This document shows positions 33,650-45,689 of a stretch of 64,000 nucleotides of DNA, in pieces (the first letter of the stretch is position 1; the number at the start of each line of letters is the position of its first letter). Source of the DNA: Blasia pusilla (lineage: Eukaryota; Marchantiophyta; Marchantiopsida; Blasiales); the NCBI GenBank assembly GCA_050084515.1, contig CM114272.1, forward strand, positions 5,270,001 to 5,334,000. Direction: 5' to 3'. The notes beneath the pieces were generated by a model. It saw nothing but the letters and a program-made list of their open reading frames with translations. It was not told the DNA's origin and did no database searches. A program made the position numbers and the translations under genes.

Positions 33650-34970
33650 TATCTTCTTGACATCCCCAGACTTGGCTCCATTGATGCACGTTCTACTTGT
33701 CTCCCACAATCCTCGGTAGTTGAGTAGCCATTGGTTTCACCTTCCAGACCCCTTTGTCTTGTATTTTGTGTGCACTTGTGCCTCCATGGGATGTTCGTCA
33801 GACTCAAACCCGTGCCCATCCGCTTCCTTCTCCGTAGATTCATATTCATTTTCTCCTTCCATGAACCTTGATATCTCTTCATGCAACTCACGCGAGTGAA
33901 TTGCAATCACACTTCTATCCAGCGAATCGGTGTTCATCTGGGTAAACACCTCTTCAAGACTATCTCCAAAACCCTCTTCTTCATACATCCCACTAATGAA
34001 CTCTTCATCTAATAGAACACCCTCACATTTTAACAAACCCTCCTTTTTTTTTTATAAAACGTCTTTTCTTTTCATTCATTTCTTTCATCATTTGGAATCT
34101 ACTAGACCACGAAGAAAAACATTGAGAAAACCCACACCTAAACATATATGATTCTTCCCCCTCTACTAGCGGAAGACTCTTTCTTTTCTCTGCACCCCCA
34201 TATTCCCGCTCTATAGGAGTGCTAACTAAAAATCCGAAAACTCTTTCTCTACCTTCATAGGACCATCTCTCAACTTCTCTCTATTCCTTTCATGACCTAC
34301 AAATGCAGTAAGGGAATTGAACGATCTTGTTCCATCGACTTCTAATACGGGCATAATGAGACCCATCATCCATGACTTTGGTCTCCATTCTAGATGTTGT
34401 GATGTAAGGTTGCCCAAGAATCACGCAGGATAAGCGGCTCCATTACGAACAAAGAAATTTTGCTCAATCAACACATCTCCGATCGAGTTTTGACGGATGG
34501 ACAAGCACCATAGAGTTCACCTTTTTTGATTGTTAGCCGCTCGTAGTACCCATCCATGCCCTGTATCAATTGGCCACATCCCTTTGTCGTACACACTTGG
34601 CGACATGATGTTGATCTCGAACCATGATCAACGAGAGGAATCGACTCTTGAAGAGAGCCAAGTCGAACTCTAGCCTCCGTCGTTCGCGCGCCCAATATGA
34701 TCGAGAATAGTGTCCACCATTATGCCTTTCTTCACCTTGTTCGTCAAGGCTTCTCCTCCTCTCGCCTCTTTTCTCGTAAGTCAAGCTTTTGTCCAAACAC
34801 TTGGCAAAGCTCTTCATCTTCTTCTTTCGTGATGTCAGATCAAAGCTCTCACCATCACCATATCTGTGATCATGCCTCTTCCTTTTGATCACATCTATGA
34901 TCAACTCATGAAAGTCACGTTTGGCTATGCCCAAGACTTCCCTCAAAGAAAACTCTATTTTCGCATCCAA
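33650..34970 (-). pseudogene. Ty3 gag-pol junction with aspartic protease
   Basis: A REVLGIAKRDFHELIIDVIKRKR segment (about 34900, here split for brevity: REVLGIAK and DFHELIIDV) precedes the protease. The protease motif reads ESIPLVDHGS, where the family has (V/I)DxGSE. This is followed by QKGELYGACPSVK and GQPYITTS. Downstream at 33740-34036 is an acidic linker (ISRFMEGENEYESTEKEADG). Frames change several times. The protease would mature the polyprotein. Confidence 0.65.
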
Positions 34971-35776
34971 AATCCTCTCCTCAAGAATCTCCTTTAAATT
35001 GGTGCTTGTCTCGATATCGATCGCAGCGGCGTGTATGTAGGAGTCTTACCCTTGGTCTTTCGAGGAGACCTCAATTCGTTCTCCTTTGTCCTCGCTTCTT
35101 TGACATGAGAATCCCTCATGATTCAAACGTGGAAGGTCCTTCTTCTCTTGATGGTGCGCCTCCGGTTGTCCTTTTCTTCTTAAGATCCTTGCTCTTCTTG
35201 CGGCTTCCTCAAAGATCAACACCATCATTGTCGCGTCTCCTCTTCTCCTCCACACTAGCATCTTGCCAACTCACATGTTTCTCTTGTGCTAGGTATGCTT
35301 TAACACACCCACTTCCTTTGGATCATCCCATCCGATCGGATGACGGATAGTCTCGCCTCGTATCATAACTTCTCGAGGAAATTCTAATGATTCACTTTTA
35401 GCTCACAGATACAATAGGCACTTCAATTTTTTTTTTGCAAAGGTGTCGAATCTAATGTCGTAGTGGCAACTCCTACTTGACTTCTCACTAATCCTTTCAT
35501 ACCTCCTCTACCAAATTGGTATTCAACGGCATACCAGTCTCACGTCGAATGAATCTTCCTATCTTTGAAGTTTACTATTCCATTTCTAAGAGCTTCTGAA
35601 AATTCCTCACATTCTCGAGCGTTGATGCTCAACACTATCACACCATATACATCTTCTCACAAAGTTCTTACTTGTTGAAGGAGCACCAACACTAGGATTC
35701 CTATCAAGTTTTAAGCTCAGCCATTTCTACTCTCAACTCTCTCAAACCTTTCACCAACTCATCAATGGTAGAACCT

Positions 35777-36536
35777 TCAAGCTTTCTTTGGCATGGGCTT
35801 AGGCAATGGATTTGAAATTGGTACCTCCGACTTGAATCTTTGTGGTTCTACCTCTACTTGACTTTGCTTTGTGAGGATAGTGACTTCTTCCACTTTCTTC
35901 CAATTAGTGCTGACACCTCCTTCTTCATTCTTGTCCGCCAACATTATGAAAAGCTTGTCCTCCAAATTCTCATCTGCCGCCTCAAGGAATAACTCAGTTT
36001 TCCTCAAGTCTAGAGTTGCCCTTTCAGAAGGAGAAAGCTGAAAAAACCGCTTCTCAAACTCACGCAACAACTCATTTGGAGTCATTCCCTTCCCTGGACG
36101 TTGCTCTATCCATTCTAGAAAACTCCTCTTAGTCACCCGATCCACATCATCATCGAAGAATTCTCCTTTCAAAAGAATCGTTCGTACTCCTCCCATGAGG
36201 TTGGATTTTTCTGCTCTCAACTTCTTTACTTGACTACGGATCTCTGGTATTTACTAACTCAAAACTTGACACCATATCACCTTCGGGTACACGATTTACC
36301 TCCATCTCACAGACGTACTCTCGAACATACTTGGTGATGTTCCTGCCATCAAATCTCCCCAACTTCTTCACAATCGCTTGGAGAGCCTTTGTTGATCTTT
36401 GCTCTCCGATGTGAACTCCTCCTTGTTGGCTCAACAATATTGTCAAAGTTCGGAGAAGATCCTTAGCTCCCTCAGTTCCCATTGATGAAGTACTCCCAAA
36501 AGTAGTCATCTTGATAAGACTCCAACTTGCAAACAC
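35777..36536 (-). pseudogene. Ty3 gag
   Basis: N-terminal part 36234-36536: LGRFDGRNITKYVREYVCEME and VPEGDMVSSFELV. After a frameshift at about 36230 the second part (35777-36220) continues with TKRSFLEWIEQRPGKGMTPN, ELLREFEKRFFQLSPSERA, LDLRKTELFLEAADENL and LEDKLFIMLADKN. These match the long alpha-helical gag seen in some plant Ty3 elements. No zinc knuckle was found before the protease. Gag forms the virus-like particle. Confidence 0.75.
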
Positions 36537-36575
36537 AAACTACCGCCTCAAAGAGCTCTCAGTGGAAGCACCATT

Positions 36576-37851
36576 TGTCGTGTCGAGAATCTTTCTTGAG
36601 CAAAGGCAGGGCCTTCTAGCTGCGGTAGATGCGGTCGATGCAAGGTGAACTCTCTAATAAGTTCTCCTTTTTCAATACAAAATTATGATGTACACTCTCC
36701 ATTCTCTCACGACAAGTATCACAAATGGAAGTGGCGAGGCGATCACTTCTTTGTAACATCGGACCCCGAAATTCCTAACTATAAAATCCCTATAAACTAT
36801 TTTACATTTGAACACGAGGAAGATAGCACAACTAGTGTTAAACCCTACTTGACCAGGCCTATTGACATCCATGGATCGCTATATAAGGACATACAAAGTA
36901 CAATCCCATGTCCTTCCATATGTGACGATAGGAAGAATCACCGGAGTTGAGATTGCATGACCTGGTTCATGAACGCCTCCCAAAGTGATAAACTAAATAG
37001 CGAGTGAACCAAAGGTGCCTATCTACAAAGAGTACCTTGACATGGTAAGGATTGAGGAAAGGAAAGTCGGGCACACTCGTGCTCCACCCCTATCCATGCT
37101 TGATGGACATTCTCTACTCTCCTCAAGAATGGGTTTTGGCGGAGTTATTCTCCCAAGAGGGGTAATCCACTCTCATTGGGAAAGTAACAAGCCAAAACAT
37201 CCGCTATTTTAGTATGACTAAACTCCTCTACGGTGACAAACCTCTCATCCCCCCCCCACACACACACCACACTCTAGAAACCTCTCGAAGAATAGACCAT
37301 GATCAAGTTACTCTCCCAAGAGGGATGATCCACTCTCATTGGAAGAGCAAGCAATCCCAAAGCCATACACTCAAGAGAGGCACGAGAGACTCAAGATGTG
37401 GAATAGAAGGTGATGAACCCTTGAAGGTCCCTCCTCTTTATATACTCACAAGGGATCCACAAGAGTACGAAATAGAGCTTATCTTATCTTGTGCCACATG
37501 GCTTCCTCCCAAGGCTTAGCCAATCACATTTTGACACAAGTAGATTTCCTCTTATCTCTTCCAAAATATCCTCTTTTACCCACATGATATTTTCCAAATT
37601 ACCCCAACTAACCTAGCCACCAACCAAGACTACTTTTGCTTTTCATTAAAGCAACTACTTTACTTTTATAAAGTCATCTTTTATTTATTACCTCCTTTTC
37701 CTAAAGTTGGGCCCGCATAAAAGAGGCACCCTAAAGAGGTTTAAACATAAGAATCTCCTTTTTCTAAGCCAATTTACTTAATACTAATGAAACTCTATCT
37801 AACACTTAATGACGAAGGAGTTTACACACTGGTTGATTTTACTATACGACA
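36576..37851 (-). repeat. 5' LTR of the 8.5-kb Ty3 element
   Basis: TGTCGTGTCGAG...TATACGACA, 1276 bp. On the minus strand it is followed after two bases by the primer-binding site TGGTGCTTCCACTGAG. Confidence 0.9.
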
Positions 37852-38470
37852 CCGACCATGAGCCAATTCCGTTTAAATAGTCGTCAAGATCAGAGGCAGT
37901 TCTTTGTTTTAGTCGTGCTTTGGAGATCCATCTCAATCCGTAAGCTCGTAAGTGACCTCTTCTTTATTATGTTTATGATTTTTGTGACTTGAAGTGATGG
38001 ATGGACACAGTACACGTGAGTTTTGCAGAGGTGTACATAGGCAATATAATTAGACGTTCGATAATTTTTTGTTGGGTGGGTCCGAGTCGTCTATGCCGTC
38101 ACTGTTACAAGAAAGAGACGCATAAACCTTCACGGAACCACAACCTTTCCAAGCTATAAGGTTGTAATTCAGCCTTCTTACCACACTTGTGCATGGCGTC
38201 GGGCCTGTGTTCTTCGGTGAAGATGACCACATTTTTCAAGAAACTCTCGATATTTGGCCAAAGTTATCGGTCGATTTTCTCATCATTCTATGAATCTTCG
38301 ATTCAAGAATATCTATCGGTCTGTCATCCGTTTTGATAGTTCTGTATGTTTCTATATGTGGAGAGGACTGAATCTTAGACTCCATTCTATTGTAGTGGAG
38401 CTCTATGACGTCTAGTCTATATTCAACGTCCATGATCATATGTTTGTCCACAATCTTATTTATGCCCATA
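37852..38470 (+). pseudogene. Dirigent-like G, leader exon and 5'UTR intron
   Basis: This continues the copy-C promoter alignment from 29368: a TATA-like TTTAAATA (37872-37879) where C has TATAAATA, the leader 'ctttggagatccatct', the donor CTC|GTAAGTGAC at 37948 and the intron body. Similarity ends at about 38460, at the acceptor (TTGTCCA), and an LTR follows at 38485. The coding exon is missing altogether, replaced by the next retroelement. Confidence 0.8.
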
Positions 38471-38484
38471 GATACAATTTAGTA

Positions 38485-39162
38485 GTTAATAGAAAGGTAG
38501 TTACAAATTCTCAATAGATACTAGATTTACAACAGACGTTTCAGATCTTTACTACTGTCTGAGAGGATATTTAAGAACCATGAGAGTAGTTATTAGTATC
38601 ATTCTCTTACGAAATCCTAATGCTATAAGAATGGTCCCAGCAAGGGAGTAATACCCTCTCAAGCTTGTAAACACTTTGAAGTTTTCTCATTCTTGATGGA
38701 GTATTAAAGAACCCATTTCTTCATTCTAATGTGCGAATTCTTATTGGGACTCTAGAGTGAGAAGTGGATCAAAAAAGCACTTTCACCACTAGAATAATCA
38801 ACAGCAAATTGTCAAAAATCTGTTCGATAGAGAGTAGCATGCCCAGACGGATTGAATTCTGAAAGTAGGAGAAGCCATCTTCTTGTTAAGATCTTTGTGA
38901 GATTCTTTGGTGTTGAGTGAAGATCTACCTGAGTGTGAATTCAATTCCACTCAGGTAGAAAGAAATCTTTGTACTAATGGAGAGAAGAATATAATGATAA
39001 GTGATTGAATCCGAATTGTACACACTTAACTACAACTCTTGTAAGATAAATGTGAACTTAAACTCTCTTTTCACATAATTGTGATCCTCTTGGGGATCAA
39101 ACTCATTAAATTACCTTAAAAAGATCAATTCTTATACTTCTTGTATAATACATATAACTATA
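38485..39162 (+). repeat. Truncated 5' LTR of the TTGGCGC-primed Ty3 element
   Basis: This aligns with the last 600 bp of the LTR at 48952-50683 ('aggatatttaagaa.catga.agtag', 'tttctcattcttgatggag', 'ctttcaccactagaataatcaac', 'gatcctcttggggatcaaactcattaaatta'). The first kilobase is absent, so the element is 5' truncated. It is followed by the primer-binding site TTGGCGCTGCTGACGAG. Confidence 0.85.
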
Positions 39163-39167
39163 AATTC

Positions 39168-39184
39168 TTGGCGCTGCTGACGAG
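39168..39184 (+). promoter_or_regulatory. Primer-binding site (TTGGCGC type)
   Basis: TTGGCGCTGCTGACGAG directly after the LTR resembles the TTGGCGCCGTTGCC-type sites of plant Tat/Athila Ty3 elements. A better-preserved version, TTGGCGCCGTTGTCGAG, follows the other LTR at about 50689. Confidence 0.75.
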
Positions 39185-39215
39185 AACATAAGATTAGCTG
39201 AAAAGGGAAAGGCTG

Positions 39216-40770
39216 ATGGATAACCCCGGGCCGGAGGGAGAAGCCTCGTCGCTTAGGAGACCCAACCATCTAGTTCTCACCGAAGAGCATCTCCTATCTC
39301 TAGCTATCCCCCTTAGACAGTGGATGGAAGAAGATAGTAATCTTTTTGCTGGATTAGTATTAGAGAAGATAGAAAAGTTAATTAGTATTGTCAAAGAACC
39401 CGTTGCCGAATGATGCTTTGCCCATGAACATCAGTTGTACTTGGTGATCACTAGGTACTTCTGTTTATGGGAGGAAAACCTGGCAGGTAGATTGAGTGCA
39501 CATCCACACACCTATAGGAATTAGGAAGATCCAAATTTCTCTCCATGAATCAATACCCTGTAGTAGTCTTGGGTGCGCAACCAAGCTCAGGAATACCGAG
39601 AAGGACTCATGGAGGCCTCCCAGCCATCCGCTCGAGATCACTGAGCTAATCAACGCAACAAGCAAGAAGAAGATCATCCATCTTGGAAACCTCCGGGTGC
39701 ATCTCCTAGTCTTCATCCTCAAACGAAGCCAACAAGCAAGAAGAGGGACAGGAGTGCGCTCCCCAACACGTCTTCTGCCACTTCTTAGTTAGACGAGGAG
39801 TCAACCTGGAATCCCTTTAGGGACTCTGGGGACAAAGGGTCGGCCAGACCGACCAGATGTGTACCTCTACCTCCTCCTTCTCGGACATCAAGTTCGAGGC
39901 CTAGGACCCAAAGTTCCCCAATGGCTAATACTTGGAAGACACTGCTAAGATATCCCATGTTTGCGGGAGGTTGAAAAGATGACGTTGACAACTTTTTGCT
40001 CGAGTTTATCCATTTAGCTAAGGCTAATGGGGAAGGCTCAAAGGAAGATTTTCTACGAGTATTCCCAGGCATGCTAAAGAAGCGGGCAAGCCGGTGGTAC
40101 GAGGGCTTGGAAGCATAAGTCACTCAAACCTAGAAGAGGGTACTAGATGCCTTTCTTCATGAGTTCCTGGACTTGGAGTTCGAGGACAGGCTTCTGACAA
40201 AGCTTCATGATTTAAAACGTAAGAAGAAGGAAACTCTTAGGGAATACACTCAAAGGTTCCGAAGCCTAGTGAACAAACTCGAACACACAACTACCTCGTA
40301 GTTGGTAGATTGGTTTGTGTCAGGAATATCCAAGGAAATGGACCGATATTGCACCTGGGGCCAACGAGATTCCTTGGAAGCGATTATTGCATGAGCAGAG
40401 GTGTACGAAGCTGCCGAGAAGTCCCGCAAAATGCGAAGACGGCACCACCAACGGCGAGGCTCTTTGCACACTAGTTCTTCCTCCGAGGAGAAAGCATCCT
40501 CTACGAACACCGAAGCCTCTACTGACAACACCATGGTGTCTTGAGACTCGGAAGAAGACCCAAAATCCAAGTGGAAGAGAAAAAGCACACACCACCGCTC
40601 TCCCAAGCATGGGTGGAAATCTAGGCGTGTAAAGTATGTCCCCCATAAGTCTGTAAGTCCAGTACGAGGGACCACGAGGAAGGCACGCAAGTCTTTCATG
40701 GAAGATTAACTAAACAAATGGCAAAGTTGAAGATACATTTGGCGGCCCAAAAGGACCCCAGAAGAGGACC
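39216..40770 (+). pseudogene. Ty3 gag remnant
   Basis: The N-terminus at 39216 (MDNPGPEGEASSLRRPNHLV) is followed by a long diverged stretch and the gag core from about 39960: DDVDNFLLEFIHLAKANGEG, DFLRVFPGMLKKRASRWYEG, DAFLHEFLDLEFEDRL, LREYTQRFRSLVNKLE. A basic Ser-rich tail follows (KMRRRHHQ, SSSEEKASS). There are in-frame stops near 39980, 40118, 40301 and 40393. At about 40775 the sequence jumps directly into integrase. Confidence 0.75.
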
Positions 40771-40774
40771 AAGT

Positions 40775-41520
40775 CTGATGAGGCCATATTCTTATACGAA
40801 ATGATTATCACTTGGTATGGCTGCCCGTTGGAGTTGGTAAGGGATTGTGGCACTCACTTCCTAAACAAGACTATTGGGTTGCTAACTTCCCACTTTTTAA
40901 TCAAGCATCGGAAGACCACACCGTACAACCCTAAAGCCAATGGGTTAACAGAAAAATCTAACGGACTTATCTTCTGGATATTGAATCACTTGATAGTTAC
41001 ATATTCTTATGATTGGGACGTAAAAATCTCACCGTCGTTGAAGGCCTAACGGACAGCAGAGAAGGTTACCACCAAGTATATCCCGTTCTACCTTACTTAT
41101 GGAGCTCAACCCTTGACCCCTATTGAATGGGCTCTGCCCACTTATCGCGTGTTGGAGGAGAATAGAATGGTGGACGCCATAGGGGTTCTCCAAGGGAGGA
41201 ATGAGATCTTAGTAGCATTGGAGGAAGCACGAGTTTTAGCTCTAAGCCAGACCAAACTCGTACAAGATGAAAGGAAACAACGATACGACCGACATCTACG
41301 CCCACAATCTATAAGCATCGGGGACCTGGTGTTGCTGTATGATATCCGCCAGTTGAAGTTCCCCGGGAAGTTAAAATTAAACTAGATGGGACCCTGCCAT
41401 GTGTAAGAAATATATGATAATGGATCAATGCAGTTGGAAACCTTAAACAGAGAAGCCCTACCAACTTGTGTCAATGGCATGCATGTTCGGAGATATCATC
41501 ACGCGCAATCCTACCCTGAC
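40775..41520 (+). pseudogene. Ty3 integrase remnant after internal deletion
   Basis: Only the second half of the integrase core (ELVRDCGTHFLNKTI with the second Asp; YNPKANGLTEKSNG with Glu) and the C-terminal module (ALSQTKLVQDERKQRYD, GDLVLLYDIRQLKFPGKLK) are present. Protease, RT, RNase H and the first half of integrase are missing, lost in one deletion whose junction is near 40775. Confidence 0.75.
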
Positions 41521-41526
41521 TAAAAG

Positions 41527-42089
41527 TTGAGGAGGGGGGGGAGGGGGCAGCACTCCGGTGCAAAGCGCTTTGCGTTGTCATGGGCAACTAAGTGCGAAGA
41601 GGTGCTTCAGTTTTATGCGAAGCGCGAAGAGGCAGACTCTAACCGTTGGGGCAGGGTAGTAACAATCGCGCCGCCCCAACCAAGAAACCCTTCAGAACTT
41701 CGCCCACATAAGCGCCTCCCTACTACCTCGGTGGTCATTTTTATGGACGGAGTAACCACTAAGTTACGCAGCAGATCAAAGCGTAGAGCACACAAGGATC
41801 GATCTACGGCAATTCTTGTGGCACCCACGATGCCTCTTGAAGACTCTACGCCCATCATGCAAAGTGCGTCCATGCCATTGATAAAGCTGTCACCTGAATA
41901 AGTCGAAGCACTTGAGGAACGATCACAAGCGAAATTTTTTCAATCCAATTGGACATGGACATCATGCGAGCTTCTAGGGGAGGTTCGCTCTTTAGCCGTA
42001 GCTGCCAAGGTTAGGAAGAAAGGGTTCTGGTATCGCGCCGAGCCACAACAGTGGACTCCGGATGATTGGAGGGTGACTTATATGCTTCC
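41527..42089 (+). pseudogene. Extra 3' ORF of the Ty3 element, first part
   Basis: A reading frame after integrase runs from 41527 (…HSGAKRFALSWATKCEEVLQ) to a stop at 41899, then in the same frame through KKGFWYRAEPQQWTPDDWRV to the copia insertion at 42090. The frame resumes beyond the copia element. I do not recognise the protein. An ORF after pol is known from Athila- and Tat-like plant elements, where it can be env-like or of unknown role. Confidence 0.5.
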
Positions 42090-42406
42090 TGTGGAAAATT
42101 TCTAAACAAGCATAAGTGGTGGAAAACGGCTCTCCCACACACACACCACCATGGAGAACAAAATTTTCAATGAGAGAATGAGTGGAGGCAGGTCCTCTTC
42201 TCAATTATATAGCGTATGTACAAGTAACCCTAACCCTATCCTTAACTATAGTCTCGAGTTAGCCTAACTGTGATTAACTAACCCTAGTTAAGATAATCGT
42301 GCTTAATTGACTAGCCAAGATTAAGCTTCCCTACTTCGTGTGAGTGCCAAATGTAGCAGTTCAATTCAGGTGTCTCATGAGCTTGACTCTAACTCAATCT
42401 TCAATA
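42090..42406 (-). repeat. 3' LTR of the copia element
   Basis: 317 bp. Contains a telomere-like run (AACCCTAACCCTATCCTTAAC) near 42224, found in the other LTR too. Confidence 0.9.
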
Positions 42407-42429
42407 CTCCCCCTCAAGCTCATATCGAT

Positions 42430-43760
42430 ATCTCTAACGCCTAAATATTTTCTAAACATCTCAAACTTATCTCTAGACAATGCCTTTGTAAAGATGTCAG
42501 CAATTTGCTGATCTATACCTATATACACAAGATCAATTTCTCCTGCAAGCACTTTCTCTCTGATAAAATGATAGTGCACCTCAACATGCTTTGTACGAGC
42601 ATGAAACACAAGGTTATTAACAAGCTTGATGCTACTAATATTGTCTGCATATATTAGACTAGGTCTTAAGTTACTAATACTAATCTTAACAAGTAATCAA
42701 TGAAGCCACACTGCCTCACATGTTGTATTGGTTGCTCCTATGTACTCAGCCTCTGTTGAAGATAAAGCAACTGTAGGTTGCTTCTTTGAAGCCCAGCTTA
42801 TAGTTGCGCTTCCCAAAATAAATGAATAACCAGATGTGGAGTCTCGATTAGACACGCTTCGTGCCCAATCAGCATTTATGAATCCCTGTAATTGAAAACT
42901 CAAAGAAGGTTCAAATTGAATCCCGAATTGAATAGAGAATTTCACATACCGCATAATCCTCCTCACAGCATCAAGGTGAGATTTTCGAGGTGCTTGCATA
43001 AACTTGCTCACTAGGCTAATAGCATAGCTCAAATCTGGTCTGGTTATAGTTAGATAGATCAAACTTCCAACCATGCGCCTATACATATTAGAATCTGCAA
43101 GCAGCTCTCCTTCATCTACTCTTAGCTTCACGCTCTAGTCCAACGGTGTAGAGATTGGCTTACAAGCCGTCATACCATATTTTGAAAGCATATGAAGAGC
43201 ATATTATCGTTGTAATAACCACATGCTCTCTCCAACCTTGATAAACTCAATACCAAGAAAGGACTTGAGTTCTCTCAAGTCCTTCATATCAAATTCTACT
43301 TGTAACTTAAGCTTGACTTGTTGTACCATTTCTTCAATACTCCCAGTAATCAAGAGATCGTCAACATACAATATAATGAAAATTGTATCGTCTTGTCCTC
43401 TCAAGACATATAACGAGGAGTCAGAATCACATACCCTTAAACCGAACTCTTGTAGGACATATGTAATCTTGCCATATCAAGCTCTTGGAGCTTGTTTGAG
43501 CCTGTATAGAGCTTTCTTCAACCTGCATACGAAAAATGGAAACTTGGGATGCTTGTATCTAGGTGGTTGAGTCATATATACCTCCTCACATAGATCTCCA
43601 TTCAAGAAGGCATTCTTGACGTCCATGTGGTGTAATCTCCATCTCTTACTTACTGCAACTGCAACCACTGTTCTCGTAGTCGCCATCTTTGCAACAAGGC
43701 TAAATGTTTCCTCATGATCGATACCGTATTGTTGTGCATAGCCCTTAGCCACCAATCTTG
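42430..43760 (-). pseudogene. Copia reverse transcriptase and RNase H
   Basis: RT from about 43755: [53 protein letters not shown], then ILYVDDLLITG with an intact YVDD box (43204-43404). The connection and RNase H continue with GSLIYLTITRPDLSYAI, FINADWARS, STSGYSFILGSATISW and LSSTEAEYIGA, ending with QQIADIFTKAL at 42394-42609. Stops occur at about 43476, 43205, 43133 and 42697. Close to intact, but not functional as it stands. Confidence 0.85.
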
Positions 43761-43779
43761 TTTTGTATCTGTTAATTGT

Positions 43780-44770
43780 ACTATCTTGATTGCGCTTGAT
43801 TTTGTAAATCCATTTGCAACAATAGCTTCCTTACCGGAAGGTATATCAACCAGCTCCCATGTTTATTGATGTCATAATGCAACAAGCTCTTCCTCCATAG
43901 CTTCAATCCATTCGGCTTTACTCGCAGCTTCTTCAAAAAAACTCGGCTCCTGGTCTTGCGACACATTATATATGCATGATGTGTCGCAAGGAAACCTTCA
44001 TTCATGAATCTATGAACTAGATGTGTAATTCTACTTGATCTACGAAGTTGTTGTTCAGAGGTAGATGCCTCTAGCACCTAACTCGAGCTCTGACTAGTGT
44101 TAAAAAAGTGAATATGTACTCTTCCCGTCCATGGACTCACAGATTTAATGGATGAATCTATGACCTCTCATAATCCTGCACTAGTACTTAGGGAAGTTGA
44201 AGACAATGTCTGTTGGTTTATAGTCATATTCTCCCCCTCCGCATACAAGTTTAGAGGTGGAATAGGCTCAGCTCATCAAAGACAACATCCCGACTAATAA
44301 TAAGCTGCCTAGAGGATGGAATGTAGCACTTATATCTCTTAGTTCCATCAACATAGCCAATGAAGATACATCTTTCCGGACTTGGTCTAATTTTCGACGC
44401 GTCTCTCGAGGAAACATGAGCATATGATTCTGACCAAATACTTTGCAGAAGGAAAAATCAGGTTTACTTCCTGTGAAGACTTCGAATAGAGTTTAATCAT
44501 GAACTTGTATTGTTGGAGTTTGGTTGATTAAGAAGACTGCACATGCTACAGCCTCTGCCTAATACATCTTAGACATGTTCTTCTCATTCAGCATAGCTCG
44601 AGCCGCTTCAGCAATATGTCAATTTTTCCTCTCAGCCACTCCATTTTGTTGTGGAGTGTAACAGCAAGTCACTTGACGTTGGATGTCATTTTGACGTAAA
44701 TAGTCATCAAACTCTGTTGAAAGATACTCTCCTCCTCCATCACAACGCAATTTTAGAATGTGTTGTTTAG
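43780..44770 (-). pseudogene. Copia integrase C-terminal half and linker
   Basis: This connects the integrase core to RT. Pieces include the DGGGEYLSTEFDDYLR-type sequence near 44700 and a Ser/Arg-rich linker (STSEQQLRRSSR, 44040). Frames are broken, so the second Asp and the Glu can only be followed across stops. Confidence 0.55.
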
Positions 44771-44771
44771 T

Positions 44772-45461
44772 CTACTTCTCTACTAGAACTCTGAATGTTT
44801 GGAACACTGACTTGGCTTTCAAAAAGTATACCCATATATATCTAGAGAAGTCATCAATAAATGAAACAAAGTACTGGCAACCACTAAGGCTCTGTTGTGA
44901 TGCTGTCCACACTTCACTGTGGATCAACTCCAATATCTTGGATGCTCTTCTACCTTGGTTTGGAAAAGGAAATCTAGCTTGTTTTCCAAATTGGCAAGCA
45001 GGATATACCTCTATCGTAGGAGGACTCGCTAATTTAGAGAGTCCTATTACTATATTAGATAATGAAAGACTTTGTAATCTTTGAAGATTCATATGTCCAA
45101 TTCTTTTATGCCACACATTTAGATCTATGACTTGTTGGCCGGTTTGATCATACATTGCTGTTTGAATCTCTGGCATAGAAACATCTAATTTGAACATTCT
45201 TCCAGATCTAGTTCCTTTGGCTATCGTAGTCTGGTCATCCATTGTTTCAATGAAACAACCATCTGCGTTAAACTTCACTCGATAATCTTGTTCTACTATC
45301 TGTCCTACAGAGATCAGATTTCTTGCAATGGTAGGAACATAGAGAACATTTCCAAGAGCACAAAGATCATCTAATGCTATTGGAACTTTACCAGTATGCG
45401 TGATATGATATTGAGTGTCATCTCCTCTGAGCACAATTGTAGGATCTTTCACCGGCTCCAA
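44772..45461 (-). pseudogene. Copia protease tail, GAG-pre-integrase and integrase core start
   Basis: An uninterrupted frame of 229 codons carries VLYVPTIARNLISVGQ (end of protease region), VWHKRIGHMNLQRLQ (GAG-pre-integrase), an HHCC tail (ACQFGKQ) and the start of the integrase core, LIHSEVWT...FIDDFSRYIWVYFL. The canonical first catalytic Asp (HSDVWGP) is Glu here, which should impair catalysis. Confidence 0.85.
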
Positions 45462-45689
45462 ACTACTGAACCATTTCGCTTATGAGGTCATATGATTTGA
45501 TGCACCGGAGTCAACGTACCAATCTGTTGTCGAGTCTTTCTTGACCATAGCTCCCATATGATGAGTCATGACCAAGAGATGCTCCGTTTGTGAATGTTAG
45601 TGTTCTTGGTACTGCTCTTGGTGTTGTTGCTCCACATAACTTTGTTGCTGTAAGGCTCCTGTTCTCATATCTGCCTTCTTCTTGAAGAA

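Larger units (their letters stand above)
29369..37851 (-). mobile_element. Full-length Ty3/gypsy LTR retrotransposon
   Basis: Two LTRs, 29369-30642 (1274 bp) and 36576-37851 (1276 bp), begin TGTCGTGTCGAG and end TATACGACA, differing at only a few sites. Coding order on the minus strand is gag, protease, RT, RNase H, integrase. The primer-binding site lies two bases inside the 37-kb LTR on the minus strand (TGGTGCTTCCACTGAGAG), complementary to a tRNA 3' end terminating in CCA. The flanks CCCGC and CCGAC are alike but not identical, so the target duplication is imperfect or altered. The element sits in the promoter of dirigent relic G. Near-identical LTRs indicate a young insertion. Confidence 0.92.

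Noticed and set aside
35006-35350. Plus-strand 114-codon frame within the 8.5-kb Ty3 element
   Set aside because: It is antisense to the gag-protease linker and has no domain; likely chance.
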